Positions 16,712 through 25,332 are shown, counted from the first letter of the stretch. The stretch is DNA of 64,000 nucleotides from RGIG5612 sp045600845 (GCA_045600845.1 JAZRYR010000044.1:1-64000); one strand, 5' to 3'. A program made the numbers and translations. Notes: generated from the letters alone by a model not told the origin.

Positions 16712-17479
16712 TTATTTCAGTAAAATTCCGGTCAGCATCCGTTCCACGTCATCGTGGTCTCTCCGGTAAGACGGAAAAGCCCATCTTCCATCTGCTTCTC
16801 TGGAATGGAGGGTGCAGAACGGTGGGTCAAAAATATTCTCCTCCTTTAAACCCAGATTCCCTAAAGTAAACCGGATTGCCAATGGCAGGTCCAGAAGATA
16901 TTTTCCTTCTTTTTTTCCTGGCTGAAAGAATTTTTCCATTTGTTCTTTGGTGAAATTTTCCGAAAACGGCAAAAGCAGGTCTTCACTTACTTCATAGCAT
17001 TCGCCACAGATGCATGGTCCCAGGGCTGCCAGAATATTTTCCGGCCTGCTGCCATACGTTTCTTCCATGAGCTTCACGGCATTCCTGCTGATCTTACCGG
17101 CAGTTCCCTTCCAACCGCTGTGAATCATGGCGATGGCTTTCTTTTCCGGATCCAATAAATAAACCGGAACACAGTCTGCCTGTTTCGTGCAAAGAATCAG
17201 TCCCCGTTCCTTGGTGATCATGCCGTCAAAACCAGTCTCAGCTTCCGGACGGAGGATGGTTTCTCCTCCATTTTCTTTCCAGACGATTTTGATGTTCGCT
17301 GTATGGGTCTGGTAAACACCCACCACTCCCTCTGGGGTAAGGCCAAACTGAGCTGCCAGGGTTTCATAGTTTACGTCCATTTTCGGTGTTCCCTGCTTCC
17401 AATGGGTGTCTTCTTTCGTTGTAAAAAAAGTATGTACCAGCCCTGTTTTTTCCAGTGGCTCAATTTTATGCAATCTCAT
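16712..17479 (-). CDS. pgeF: peptidoglycan editing factor PgeF (YfiH/DUF152, laccase-domain)
   Basis: A 255-residue PgeF-family protein with the metal-site motifs CTKQADCVPVYLLD, MIHSGWKGTA and LGPCICGECYEV. In Escherichia coli PgeF is a cytoplasmic amidase that removes wrongly incorporated serine from peptidoglycan precursors; related proteins have purine nucleoside phosphorylase/deaminase activity. The ATG at 17479 follows AAGGAG and is preferred over a GTG ten codons upstream. It is divergent from the GH25 lysozyme gene, so two cell-wall genes share the 180-bp upstream region. Confidence 0.93.
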   Translation of the reverse strand: MRLHKIEPLEKTGLVHTFFTTKEDTHWKQGTPKMDVNYETLAAQFGLTPEGVVGVYQTHTANIKIVWKENGGETILRPEAETGFDGMITKERGLILCTKQADCVPVYLLDPEKKAIAMIHSGWKGTAGKISRNAVKLMEETYGSRPENILAALGPCICGECYEVSEDLLLPFSENFTKEQMEKFFQPGKKEGKYLLDLPLAIRFTLGNLGLKEENIFDPPFCTLHSREADGRWAFPSYRRDHDDVERMLTGILLK

Positions 17480-17659
17480 TTTTCTCCTTGATAGTGCATT
17501 CGTCGGCACCTTGAAATTCTTGTTTTTTTTCCCTTGTGTGTTATCATAATTTTAGTATAGATTGCACATTTTTTACAAGTGTGTTTCTGTGTTTTGCCCC
17601 TTTTCAACCCTCACCAAAAGCCACCGGTAAACGGCTTTTGGCCAGCGAACAAAAATGGA

Positions 17660-18475
17660 ATGAAAAAAAAGACCTCTCTTAAAGGAGCGATAAAAGCTCC
17701 GGTAATCATCATTATAGCTGCAGTTATTGTGTTAGGCATCGTTCTGACCTGCCTGATTTCCTGTTCTGCTAAGAAACCAAAAGGAATTGATGTAACCCAA
17801 AGCGCCCTGCCTCTGGATGATTCCAAATGGATTTCAACGGAAAATGACCGCAGAATTTATGATGACGATAAATATACAACCTATTGCGGTATTGATGTGT
17901 CGGAATGGACCGGCGAAATCGACTGGGAACGAGCAAAAAATGACGGCATACAGTTTGCCATTATGCGCGTTGGTTACCGAGGTTATGAAACCGGAAAATT
18001 TGTTTACGATGCCAACCTTCGTCACTACTTAAAGGGTGCTGTGGAAGCCGGTGTGGACTGTGGCGTTTATTTCGTTTCCCAGGCCATTAATGAGGAGGAA
18101 GCCCGGGAGGAAGCGGACATGATTCTGGAACAAGTCTATGGTATTCCTTTGACCATGCCGGTTTATATCGACCTGGAAGCCGCCGGTGGTCCTGCCCGTA
18201 CCGATGCCCTGACCACAGAAGACTACACCAATATCGTTAATGCCTTCTGTGAGCGCGTAGAAGAAAATGGATTCCGCGGAGGAATCTACTCTAATGAGAC
18301 TTGGATTACCCGTCACCTGGACTGGAACAATCTGTCTCAGTGGGACTTATGGTTTGCGAAATACACTCCAATCCCTGCAACGGATTATCTATTTAACGTA
18401 TGGCAGTATTCCGAATCCGCTCGGATTGATGGCATCGAAAATCACTGCGATATCAATATAAGAATTTGTAAATAA
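17660..18475 (+). CDS. membrane-anchored GH25 lysozyme (N-acetylmuramidase)
   Basis: A 271-residue protein with one N-terminal membrane helix (about residues 11-36, ending near ISCSAKK) and a GH25 domain from CGIDVSEWTGEIDWERAK to the C-terminus. Catalytic acids lie in CGIDVS and in the DxE motif YIDLEA. Family members cut the MurNAc-GlcNAc bond of peptidoglycan. The start at 17660 is chosen because it gives a short basic N-terminus before the helix; the ribosome-binding site is weak. The longer open frame upstream starts within the divergent promoter region. Confidence 0.88.
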   Translation: MKKKTSLKGAIKAPVIIIIAAVIVLGIVLTCLISCSAKKPKGIDVTQSALPLDDSKWISTENDRRIYDDDKYTTYCGIDVSEWTGEIDWERAKNDGIQFAIMRVGYRGYETGKFVYDANLRHYLKGAVEAGVDCGVYFVSQAINEEEAREEADMILEQVYGIPLTMPVYIDLEAAGGPARTDALTTEDYTNIVNAFCERVEENGFRGGIYSNETWITRHLDWNNLSQWDLWFAKYTPIPATDYLFNVWQYSESARIDGIENHCDINIRICK

Positions 18476-18523
18476 CGGCAGCATGTCTTTGCCCGCCGTG
18501 AGAATATAATGGAGGACTTAACT

Positions 18524-19882
18524 ATGAATACAAAAGAAAAAGTTGTTCAACTTACGGATGAAATGATAGCTTCCCTGGCTCGTCTGGTTCGTTACAATTC
18601 CGAATTGGCAGAAGCAAAACCGGGAAGACCTTTCGGTGATGAAACTTATCTGTGTCTGGAAGAGGCCCTTTCTATGGCGAAGGCTATGGGTTTTCAAACG
18701 AAAAATCTGGATGGTTACTGTGGCTATGCAGAAATGGGAGAAGGCAAAGACATTTTGGGCATTGTTGCTCATCTGGACATCGTTCCGGTTGGCGACGGCT
18801 GGGATACGGATCCTTTCCAGGTTATCCAAAAAGATGGCGTTCTTTACGGACGTGGCGTTTCCGATGATAAGGGTGGCGCAATTTGTGCCCTCTATGCAAT
18901 GAAACTCGTAAAGGAAGAAGGCATTCCTTTAAACAAACGTGTCCGTCTGCTCTTCGGTTGCAATGAAGAAACCGGTATGAAATGTATGGAACACTATAAC
19001 AAAGTCGAAGAACCAATTACCTTAGGCTTTACTCCGGACGGAAGCTTTCCTGGAATCTACGGTGAAAAAGGCCATATGCATATGGATGTTACCAGCAAGA
19101 ATACAAAAATCATCGCTATGAACGGAGGCTTTGTTACCAACGCTGTTTGTCATCGTTGCGAAACTGTAATTCCTGCAGGAGAAGTAGACCTGGAGGCTCT
19201 GAGGGCCGCTCTTGCTGCTACTCCACTAAATGACTTTTCCTTAACGGAAGAAGAGGGAAAACTGACCATTCTCGCGATTGGCGCTTCTGCTCATGCAAGT
19301 ACTCCATGGCTGGGCGTTAACGCTGCTGGCTACACCATGAAGGCTTTAGCAGATGTGGGATTTAAGGATGATTTCGTAGAATACTACAACTCCCATATCG
19401 GATGTAAAGGAACCGGCGAAGGCTTCCATATCGGTATTGAAGACGAGTACGGCTCATTAACACTTTGCAATGGCGTGATAAAAACCGTGGATGGTGTAAT
19501 TAACTGCACCATCGATATCCGTGTTCCGGTTACCTTCCATGAACCACAGATTCGCGAACTCGTCAAGGACCGTCTCGAAGATGAAAATGGCAAATGTGAA
19601 ATTAAAGCCATCGGCGAACCTTTATTCTTCCCTGTAGATTCTCCAATGGTTTCCGCTCTAGTAGATGCTTACGTTAAGATTACCGGCGATACGGAAACCA
19701 AACCGATGGTAATCGGCGGTGGAACTTATGCAAAAGCAATTCCTGGAATCATCGCTTTTGGTTGCGAATTCCCAGGTGCAATTACTCATATCCACGAGCC
19801 AAACGAGTGCATGGACATTGACCATATGCAGAAACAGGTTGAGATTTACGTAGAGGCAATAAAGAATTTACTCGCTCTGTAA
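18524..19882 (+). CDS. pepV: Sapep/PepV-type Mn2+-dependent dipeptidase (M20 family)
   Basis: A 452-residue M20 metallopeptidase. Metal-binding motifs are HLDIVPVGDGWDTDPF, GRGVSDDKGG, GCNEETGMKCME and the late HEPNEC. PepV-type enzymes are cytoplasmic and hydrolyse dipeptides and some tripeptides. GGAGG at 18511-18515 precedes the ATG at 18524, which is chosen over the in-frame ATG at 18509. It lies 48 nt after the lysozyme gene, so the two may be cotranscribed. The last 19 bases of the gene are repeated 34 bp downstream, ahead of the terminator. Confidence 0.92.
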   Translation: MNTKEKVVQLTDEMIASLARLVRYNSELAEAKPGRPFGDETYLCLEEALSMAKAMGFQTKNLDGYCGYAEMGEGKDILGIVAHLDIVPVGDGWDTDPFQVIQKDGVLYGRGVSDDKGGAICALYAMKLVKEEGIPLNKRVRLLFGCNEETGMKCMEHYNKVEEPITLGFTPDGSFPGIYGEKGHMHMDVTSKNTKIIAMNGGFVTNAVCHRCETVIPAGEVDLEALRAALAATPLNDFSLTEEEGKLTILAIGASAHASTPWLGVNAAGYTMKALADVGFKDDFVEYYNSHIGCKGTGEGFHIGIEDEYGSLTLCNGVIKTVDGVINCTIDIRVPVTFHEPQIRELVKDRLEDENGKCEIKAIGEPLFFPVDSPMVSALVDAYVKITGDTETKPMVIGGGTYAKAIPGIIAFGCEFPGAITHIHEPNECMDIDHMQKQVEIYVEAIKNLLAL

Positions 19883-19916
19883 GGTAGCAGCAAGCAGGAA
19901 TTTACTCGCTCTGTAA
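19864..19916 (+). repeat. 19-bp repeat of the dipeptidase gene 3' end
   Basis: GAATTTACTCGCTCTGTAA, the last five codons plus the stop of the dipeptidase gene (19864-19882), recurs exactly at 19898-19916, 34 bp downstream. It lies in the 3' UTR before the terminator at 19987. The pattern matches the 3'-end repeats after the ROK gene and the first oxidoreductase. Confidence 0.95.
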
Positions 19917-19986
19917 TGAAACAAATTACAGAAGGAGCTTTCGTACAGGTATGTGCAATTTTCTTATCCCTTATACAAAAAGAATC

Positions 19987-20019
19987 GGCGTAGCGGACTA
20001 TTCCAGCTACGCCTTTTTT
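19987..20019 (+). terminator. terminator of the lysozyme/dipeptidase transcript
   Basis: GGCGTAGC and GCTACGCC form an 8-bp perfect stem around an 11-nt loop, followed by TTTTTT. It lies 104 nt after the dipeptidase stop codon. Confidence 0.9.
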
Positions 20020-20047
20020 ATTGCAATATCATATTTTTACAAAAAAA

Positions 20048-20192
20048 GCTCATCTTTTGCGTTTTCGTTCTGCGATATACTCATCTTTTCCATTTTCGTT
20101 CTAAAAAAAGCTCATCTTTTCCATTTTCGTTCCAAAATAACCAATTTTATGCAATTTTCGGAACAGAAACGAAAATCTTCGTCATTTTTTAG
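20048..20192 (-). repeat. intergenic repeat array B (CTCATCTTTT..CGTTTTCGTTCT family)
   Basis: This lies in the 19883-20233 gap between the converging dipeptidase and MFS genes. Three direct units of 23-24 nt (20048-20071, 20080-20102, 20110-20133) share CTCATCTTTTNCRTTTTCGT with a period of 30-32 bp. After a 26-nt block similar to one in arrays A and C, an inverted unit (20160-20192, with ACAGAAACGAAAATCTT) ends the array. The array is AT-rich and shows no coding potential. Confidence 0.88.
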
Positions 20193-20233
20193 AGAAAAAT
20201 CAATTTTTTTCTCCCAGCTACATTAACAAATCT

Positions 20234-21424
20234 CTATTTGACCCTCTTAACGAACAGCCACAGGATGATGGAAATAATCAGCTCTGCAATAATGATAAAT
20301 ACTGCCCAGGTATATCCGGCAAACTGAATAACGAATCCTAAAACAACCCCCATGACAACAGAACCCAACTGCATAATGGTATTTCTGACAGAGCTTACAA
20401 TCGGAACATCGCTAGGCACTTCGGCCAGATCGGCTGCCGCTCCATTGGTTAGACCAGTTACGCTTCTGGAAATACCGAAAACGATAACATAAATCCACAT
20501 CATGTTATTCGGCAGATAGCGCAGTAAAATGAAGGAAACTGCGCAGGTAAATAAGGATGCAATAACGATTTTTTTCTTGGTTTGAAGCTTATCGGAAAGC
20601 CATCCAAAAAACAGCATCGCCGCAACACCGATAACCGCCGCATAGCTGTAGGTGGAGGCCGCTTCCCCTGGATCCATACCTTTCCATGTCATTAATTTCA
20701 CTACATAATTTGCAAAAACGATGGTTGCTGCATTGAAGGAAATAAAGGCCAAAGAGGTAAGCCATACATCCGGATTCCGATAAACTCTCCTGGTTTGTTC
20801 TTTCGTCGGTTTAACGGAACTTTCTACCCCATAAGCACGAAGCGTTACCGGAATAATAATAAGCCAGATAACCAATGCCAATATCTGAAGTGCCCCGATC
20901 AGAGCAAATACATTCTGGAAAGAAAGACCGGTATTAATTACCAGTATGGAGCCGCCTTTTGTGGTCACAACCTGTGGAAGCACCGTCGTTACCACCATTA
21001 CGCAGCTCCAGAATCCTTTGCGGTTTTCTTCTACCAGATTCAGAATTAAACTACCGTTTCCAAGCTGAACAAAACCGAAGCCTCCGCCTTCAAGCAATCT
21101 TCCGACTACGAAAATAGGAAAACTCTTTGTTGTAATCTGAAGAATTACACCCAGAATAGCCAGAACATAGCCGATACTCATACTCCATTTGCTTGGAATT
21201 TTGCGAATCAAGTATCCCATTGGAACAGAAAATGCAATCATCATCCAGTTTTGTGCCGAAGCAAGGATGCCGTAAGCACCGGCATCAATGTTAAAATAAT
21301 TCTGAATGGCATCCTGCATAGGAATGAGTTTAAAAGTTCCAAAGCCCTGGACCAGACCGCAAAAAACGATGGCAAAAATCATCCAGCCGATTTTCGATTT
21401 ACTATAAGTTGCTTGTTTTCCCAT
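20234..21424 (-). CDS. MFS transporter
   Basis: A 396-residue protein with about twelve hydrophobic segments, typical of the major facilitator superfamily. The loop after helix 2 (MGYLIRKIPSK) and FFGWLSDKLQTKKK match the repeated GxLaDRxGrr/k motif. It has a lysine-rich start and no signal peptide. The substrate cannot be read from sequence; the closest general style is of organic-anion or uptake-type MFS carriers in Clostridia. It is a single gene, followed by repeat array B. Confidence 0.85.
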   Translation of the reverse strand: MGKQATYSKSKIGWMIFAIVFCGLVQGFGTFKLIPMQDAIQNYFNIDAGAYGILASAQNWMMIAFSVPMGYLIRKIPSKWSMSIGYVLAILGVILQITTKSFPIFVVGRLLEGGGFGFVQLGNGSLILNLVEENRKGFWSCVMVVTTVLPQVVTTKGGSILVINTGLSFQNVFALIGALQILALVIWLIIIPVTLRAYGVESSVKPTKEQTRRVYRNPDVWLTSLAFISFNAATIVFANYVVKLMTWKGMDPGEAASTYSYAAVIGVAAMLFFGWLSDKLQTKKKIVIASLFTCAVSFILLRYLPNNMMWIYVIVFGISRSVTGLTNGAAADLAEVPSDVPIVSSVRNTIMQLGSVVMGVVLGFVIQFAGYTWAVFIIIAELIISIILWLFVKRVK

Positions 21425-21506
21425 TTTTTATTTCGGTTTCCTTGGAGAGAGGTTCCCGCATCCTTTCATTTTTATTCACGTTCTATCTTTTCGTCAAAAT
21501 AACAAT

Positions 21507-22358
21507 CTAAAATCTGTGGCCACCGCCGCCGGAGTGACCGCCGCCACCACCGGAGAAGCCTCCACCGCCGCCAGAGAAGCCTCCACCGGAATGGCTTCCG
21601 CCGCCTCCGCTGAAGAAGCCACCGCCACCTCCAGAAGAAATCCGAGTCTTTGTTTCTCCAGTCTTAACAATGTTGATTTTCGCAAGAGACAGATTATTCT
21701 GAACATTTGCTAAGATTTCCTTATCCGAAACTCTCTTAACTCGCATGGTTCCCAGAACAATCCCTGCACAGATGATCATTCCCACCAAAACCGCCAAAAT
21801 GGCGTTGGAATTATTTTTCATCGGTTCATTGATTTTCTCGCCATTTAACAGCCGGTTGATCTGCTCAAAGCAGGATTTTGCGCAGGAATAATAGTCTCCA
21901 TCCGATGCATATTTATAGCAGTTATCCGTAATGGAATTTGCCCTTGCTTTATTGATTACTTCCAGATTATGTCCGTCGGAGAATAGGAAAATCATTCTCT
22001 CGTACATGTCGATGAACATGCACGTTCCACCTTCACAACCGAAGTATTTTTTATAATGAGCCTCAGCTGCATACTGAACACTGTCAGAATGGGGCTCAGC
22101 GGAAGAAATAAACATAATATTTCCATAGGCCAGCGCCGGCTTCATAACTTCTGCCAGATTCTTTTCTTCAGAGTCCGTCAAAAGGTCTGCATCATCCTGG
22201 ACTACAAGTCCATGACCCGTTTCCCGATCTTGATATTCGATTACCCCCGCCTTGGTTTTTAACGGAGCCAGAACAAAAAGTAAAAACAAAACTGTTGCCA
22301 GAACAACTGCCCTAAAAGGTGCCCGACCATGTTTTCCGATTCTCATTTTAATATTCAT
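21507..22358 (-). CDS. TPM-domain membrane protein with glycine-rich tail
   Basis: A 283-residue protein: signal-type helix at about residues 14-36, an extracytoplasmic TPM-like domain (VVQDDADLLTDSEEKNLAEV onward), a second helix near 190-212 (AILAVLVGMIICAGIVLG) and a C-terminal tail made almost only of Gly, Ser, Phe and His. This layout matches TPM-domain (YgcG-like) proteins, whose role is unclear and is sometimes tied to membrane repair or photosystem assembly in plants. GGAGG 8 nt upstream supports the ATG at 22358. The start overlaps the decayed zinc-ribbon gene by 11 bp, as expected of an ancestral operon. Confidence 0.82.
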   Translation of the reverse strand: MNIKMRIGKHGRAPFRAVVLATVLFLLFVLAPLKTKAGVIEYQDRETGHGLVVQDDADLLTDSEEKNLAEVMKPALAYGNIMFISSAEPHSDSVQYAAEAHYKKYFGCEGGTCMFIDMYERMIFLFSDGHNLEVINKARANSITDNCYKYASDGDYYSCAKSCFEQINRLLNGEKINEPMKNNSNAILAVLVGMIICAGIVLGTMRVKRVSDKEILANVQNNLSLAKINIVKTGETKTRISSGGGGGFFSGGGGSHSGGGFSGGGGGFSGGGGGHSGGGGHRF

Positions 22359-22983
22359 GTTCGTCACCTCCTCTCTTACCAAACTGAGGTGATTTGCGTG
22401 TCGTCAGCTTATTATGCCCCCTTATTAAATCCAGAACGGTCCATCCCGCAAGAATAATGGCCACAATGTCGGACAGGTAGTAATATAAGTCATCAACCGG
22501 GAAGATAATCATTACCAAACCACAGGTTAAAATGCCTACCAACGGCTTCCATATGGTCTTCAGCTTGTAACTGAAAGGTGCCTTCATTTTTAACCGACAT
22601 AAACCATACCGGAAGGTAAGACACGGAACCCGTCACGTTTGATGTGGCGAAAGACTCTTCGATATCGGCTTTTTCATTTTAACAAGACGGCTCTGGAGCA
22701 TTACCTGAGACCCACAGAAGGAACAGAATGTAACCGCTGCCTCATCGGTACTTAAAATACTTCCACCACACTGTGGGCAAGTGAAGATATGCGCTTCATA
22801 AGTTTCGTCTTCCTTGGTTTCTTTATTTTTTCGTTCTTCTGTAACCGTATGTTCTGTCGCGTTCAGCTGTTTTTCCTGATCTAAATCTAAGGGGGAAAAC
22901 TCGCTGTCACAGTATTCACATTTAATAATTTCTGTACCCGGCAGGTATTCCATTTCCCCGCCGCAATGTGGACACTTAACCAT
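22348..22983 (-). pseudogene. decayed zinc-ribbon membrane protein (TFIIB-type zinc-finger family)
   Basis: Three pieces of one protein can be read in different frames. The N-terminal piece (22633-22983, start after AAGGAGG) has two zinc ribbons, CPHCGG...CEYC and CPQCGG...CSFC, and stops early. A middle piece in another frame reads VSYLPVWFMSVKNEG, a typical late segment of this family. The C-terminal piece (22348-22587) has two membrane helices and ends LTTRKSPQFGKRGGDEHEY, also typical. From recall, the intact family has roughly 150-200 residues between the ribbons and the PVWF segment; these are missing. The first and last pieces could still be translated as small proteins. Confidence 0.7.
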
Positions 22984-23150
22984 GTCAATCCTCCTTATAC
23001 TGCCACAATAAGCCACAATAGTATCATAACATTTTCAAGGAAGTTTTAAAATATAAACATCCATCCTGTCCCATGGTTCTTTCATAAAAGCATCTTCACA
23101 CAATCTTCACTCAGACATAGAATAATGATAACGTACCCAAGGGATTTTAT

Positions 23151-23178
23151 TTGACAAACTGGGAAATAATACTATATT
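23151..23178 (+). promoter_or_regulatory. sigma-A type promoter
   Basis: TTGACA at 23151-23156 and TATATT at 23173-23178 are separated by 16 bp. The predicted start of transcription, near 23185, is about 24 nt before the small zinc-ribbon protein gene. Confidence 0.75.
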
Positions 23179-23208
23179 TTACTTGCTTAGACTGACACGG
23201 AGAATGGT

Positions 23209-23658
23209 ATGAGAAAATTTACACAAAATTTGGCATATAAAATCGGCCGGTTTATGACAGGCCGTTACGGTTACGATGAGTTTAACCGTTTCTTAAACAT
23301 TGTAACTTTGGTTTTATTGGTACTGACATTTTTCCAACGGCTTTGGGCTCCGTTCAGATATGTATATTATCTGGGTCTGGCTTTATTGATTTACACCTTA
23401 TTCCGCAGCCTTTCCAAAAACCGGAATGCCCGACTGAAAGAGCGCGCATTTTACCTGAGAGCCAGCAACGCGGTAAAGAAGTTTTTCCGCAAAGTGAAGG
23501 GATTCATTAAAATTCAGGTTCGCCGCTTTAAAGAACGCAAAACCTATAAATATTTTACCTGTCCAAAATGCAGAACCACCATCCGGGTTCCAAAAGGCCA
23601 TGGAAAGGTTCAGATTTCCTGCCCAAAATGCAGAACCACTTTCGTCAGCAAGACATGA
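23209..23658 (+). CDS. small membrane protein with C-terminal zinc ribbon
   Basis: A 149-residue basic protein. It has one or two hydrophobic segments (about residues 28-65), a strongly basic middle (about 66-110) and a C-terminal zinc ribbon with CPKCRTTIRVPKGHGK and ISCPKCRTTF, the MJ0042-like pattern. It occurs widely as an uncharacterised protein in Clostridia; the charge suggests nucleic-acid or membrane contact. The start follows GGAGAATGGT. It has its own promoter (23151) and a strong terminator (23665). Confidence 0.78.
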   Translation: MRKFTQNLAYKIGRFMTGRYGYDEFNRFLNIVTLVLLVLTFFQRLWAPFRYVYYLGLALLIYTLFRSLSKNRNARLKERAFYLRASNAVKKFFRKVKGFIKIQVRRFKERKTYKYFTCPKCRTTIRVPKGHGKVQISCPKCRTTFVSKT

Positions 23659-23664
23659 AAATAT

Positions 23665-23731
23665 AATGCCCCTAAAATGAGATTTCCTGCAATTTCGCCG
23701 AAAATGCGCGATATCTCATTTTGGGGGCATT
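23665..23731 (+). terminator. long hairpin between converging genes
   Basis: AATGCCCC-T-AAAATGAGAT at 23665-23683 pairs with 23713-23731 over 19 bp with one T/G pair and a 29-nt loop. It starts 7 nt after the zinc-ribbon gene stop and can serve both strands. The 23732-23815 remainder is AT-rich with a weaker inverted match. Confidence 0.65.
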
Positions 23732-23815
23732 CTTATGCGCACTTTTTCAGTTTCAGAGCACTTTTTATTCAAAAATGTCCTGAAAAGGTCACTGAAAATA
23801 AATAATCGCGCATTT

Positions 23816-24400
23816 TTATTCCATCTGCTGTGCAACCGATTCTTCGCAGCTTCTCATAGCAAAGAGAGTCTTCTCTAAAAGCTGCTCTAACGGCCAACCT
23901 AACTTCTCTGCTCCGTCTGCAATGATCTCTCTGGAGCATCCTGCCGCAAATCTCTTGTCTTTATATTTTTTCTTCAAGCTGGAAAGTTCCATATCCATGC
24001 AGCTCTTGGATGGACGCATTTTTGCCGCTGCCCAGATCAGGCCGGTCAGTTCGTCTGATGCGAATAAAACTTTTTCCATTTCGCAGGAAGGCTCTACGTC
24101 AGAGCAGATACCAAAGCCGTGACTGCAGATTGCATGAATCAGGTCTTCCGAAGCATTAATTTCTGCCAGCAGTTCCGGTGCCTTTTTGCAATGCTCTTCT
24201 GGCCAGTTTTCATAATCTACGTCATGAAGAAGGCCTGCGGTCGCCCAAAAATCAGCTTCCTCAGCGTATCCTAAATCCTCTGCAAACCATCTCATAACTC
24301 CTTCAACGGTATAGGCATGCTGCAGATGAAAGTCCTCTTTGTTATATTTCTTAAGCAACTCCAACGCCTGCTCTCTCGTTACATTTAATTCTTTTGCCAT
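23816..24400 (-). CDS. HD-domain hydrolase
   Basis: A 194-residue HD-domain protein. The metal motif is in HAYTVEGVMRWFAEDLG followed by ATAGLLHDVDYENWPEEH, with a further His/Asp set in AICSHGFG and FASDELTGL. Members of this small HD group act on nucleotides or phosphoesters; the substrate is not known. GAGGTGAG before the ATG at 24400 supports this start rather than the upstream frame opening. It stands alone on the minus strand. Confidence 0.85.
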   Translation of the reverse strand: MAKELNVTREQALELLKKYNKEDFHLQHAYTVEGVMRWFAEDLGYAEEADFWATAGLLHDVDYENWPEEHCKKAPELLAEINASEDLIHAICSHGFGICSDVEPSCEMEKVLFASDELTGLIWAAAKMRPSKSCMDMELSSLKKKYKDKRFAAGCSREIIADGAEKLGWPLEQLLEKTLFAMRSCEESVAQQME

Positions 24401-24497
24401 AGTTCTCACCTCACAAATTTTCTTACGATTACTATACAACCTATTGTATGAATTTCAAGTGCTCTACCATCTTTTTCGCTAGAATTATATCCTGTCA

Positions 24498-24701
24498 TTT
24501 TTCTATATAGTTTCTGTCCATTTCGGCGTCCTTGGAAAACAATAAGCCGAAAGTCCTTAGTGCGGAGTGCGGTCAGATGCCCCAGCCGAGCCTCAGGCAA
24601 GTTTCCCGGTCCAGTGGTCCTCTTATCTGATCGTACTCCACGTTTAGCACTTTCGTTCCGTTTTCTAAGGATGCCGAAAAGGACGGAAAATGATAGAAAA
24701 A
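24498..24701 (+). ncRNA. structured RNA, possibly 6S RNA
   Basis: The 24401-24763 gap holds a 204-nt rod-like fold. The outer stem pairs TTTTTCTAT (24498-24506) with 24693-24701 and 24511-24540 with 24660-24689. After an internal bubble, 24559-24577 pairs with the region 24624-24642 (TCAGAT with ATCTGA, GGAGT with ACTCC). Five positions that break perfect symmetry are G-U pairs if the plus strand is transcribed but A-C mismatches on the minus strand, which favours a plus-strand RNA. Length and shape fit 6S RNA, the RNA polymerase regulator, but I could not confirm its conserved bubble sequence. An imperfect mobile palindrome is the alternative. Confidence 0.55.
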
Positions 24702-24763
24702 GACGCTGTGCAATTTTGTTTCAAATATGATATATTTTAGAAAAATAAATGGAGGTCTTTTTT

Positions 24764-25267
24764 ATGGAAGAAAACTATGTAATGAATAAAGAAGGAAAAT
24801 ATGGTTATCTGTTCGTACAGGATTTAAGTGGTGCTCCGGAAGACAAAACGAACCCTGAAGCTATGGCTCGTTACCGTACTTTCGGGGAAAGACAGCTTTG
24901 GATTGATGGAAACTGCGTACCGGGTTCTTTCCAGATGAACACCTGCTTCTGGATGAAACCAAATGCGGAAATGATCAAGGCCAGCCCGAACAGCCAGGTT
25001 GCTCAGCCACATCATCATCCATATCCTGAAATTTTAGGATTTGTTGGAACAGACCCTGAGAACCCTTTAGAGCTTGGCGGCGTTGTAGAATTCTGGGTAG
25101 ATGGCGAATGCCATAGATTAACAAAATCTACTATGGTTTTCCTGCCTCCGAACCTTCCACACTGCCCACTGATGACTATTGAACAAGGAGACAAGCCAAT
25201 CCTTCACTTCTCCGTAGTAATGAATGAAACCTACGGATACGAAAGAGGAGACCAGCCGGAAGAATAA
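24764..25267 (+). CDS. cupin-domain protein (single domain)
   Basis: A 167-residue cupin. Metal-binding motif 1 is in QPHHHPYPEILGFVG (HxH-x3-E type), and motif 2 contains PPNLPHCPL. The N-terminus MEENYVMNKEGKYGY is close to that of the cupin at 36921-37421 (MSENYVMNTEGEYG), so these are paralogues, and both resemble the second half of the two-domain cupins at 41503 and 42415. Likely a cytoplasmic metalloenzyme or small-molecule binder; the reaction is unknown. GGAGG precedes the ATG at 24764, chosen over the ATG at 24749. Confidence 0.85.
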   Translation: MEENYVMNKEGKYGYLFVQDLSGAPEDKTNPEAMARYRTFGERQLWIDGNCVPGSFQMNTCFWMKPNAEMIKASPNSQVAQPHHHPYPEILGFVGTDPENPLELGGVVEFWVDGECHRLTKSTMVFLPPNLPHCPLMTIEQGDKPILHFSVVMNETYGYERGDQPEE

Positions 25268-25299
25268 TACATTCCATACCATTCATAGTGACATAGATA

Positions 25300-25332
25300 A
25301 AATCAGCAGCCCCAAGGACTGCTGATTTTTTA
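25300..25332 (+). terminator. terminator of the cupin gene
   Basis: AAATCAGCAG and CTGCTGATTT form a 10-bp stem around a 9-nt loop, followed by a T run. It is placed 33 nt after the cupin stop and could also act for the converging surface-protein gene. Confidence 0.9.

Noticed and set aside
21494..21713. Alanine/valine-rich open frames in the glycine-rich tail region
   Set aside because: They are off-frame readings of the GGC/GGT-rich codons of the TPM-domain protein.
22348..22587. An independent 79-residue membrane protein gene
   Set aside because: It has no good ribosome-binding site and its sequence looks like the C-terminal end of the decayed zinc-ribbon protein; it is kept as part of that pseudogene.
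24498..24701. T-box or cobalamin riboswitch in the gap before the cupin gene
   Set aside because: No T-box core or cobalamin core sequence could be found on either strand; the continuous rod-like pairing fits a free-standing RNA better.
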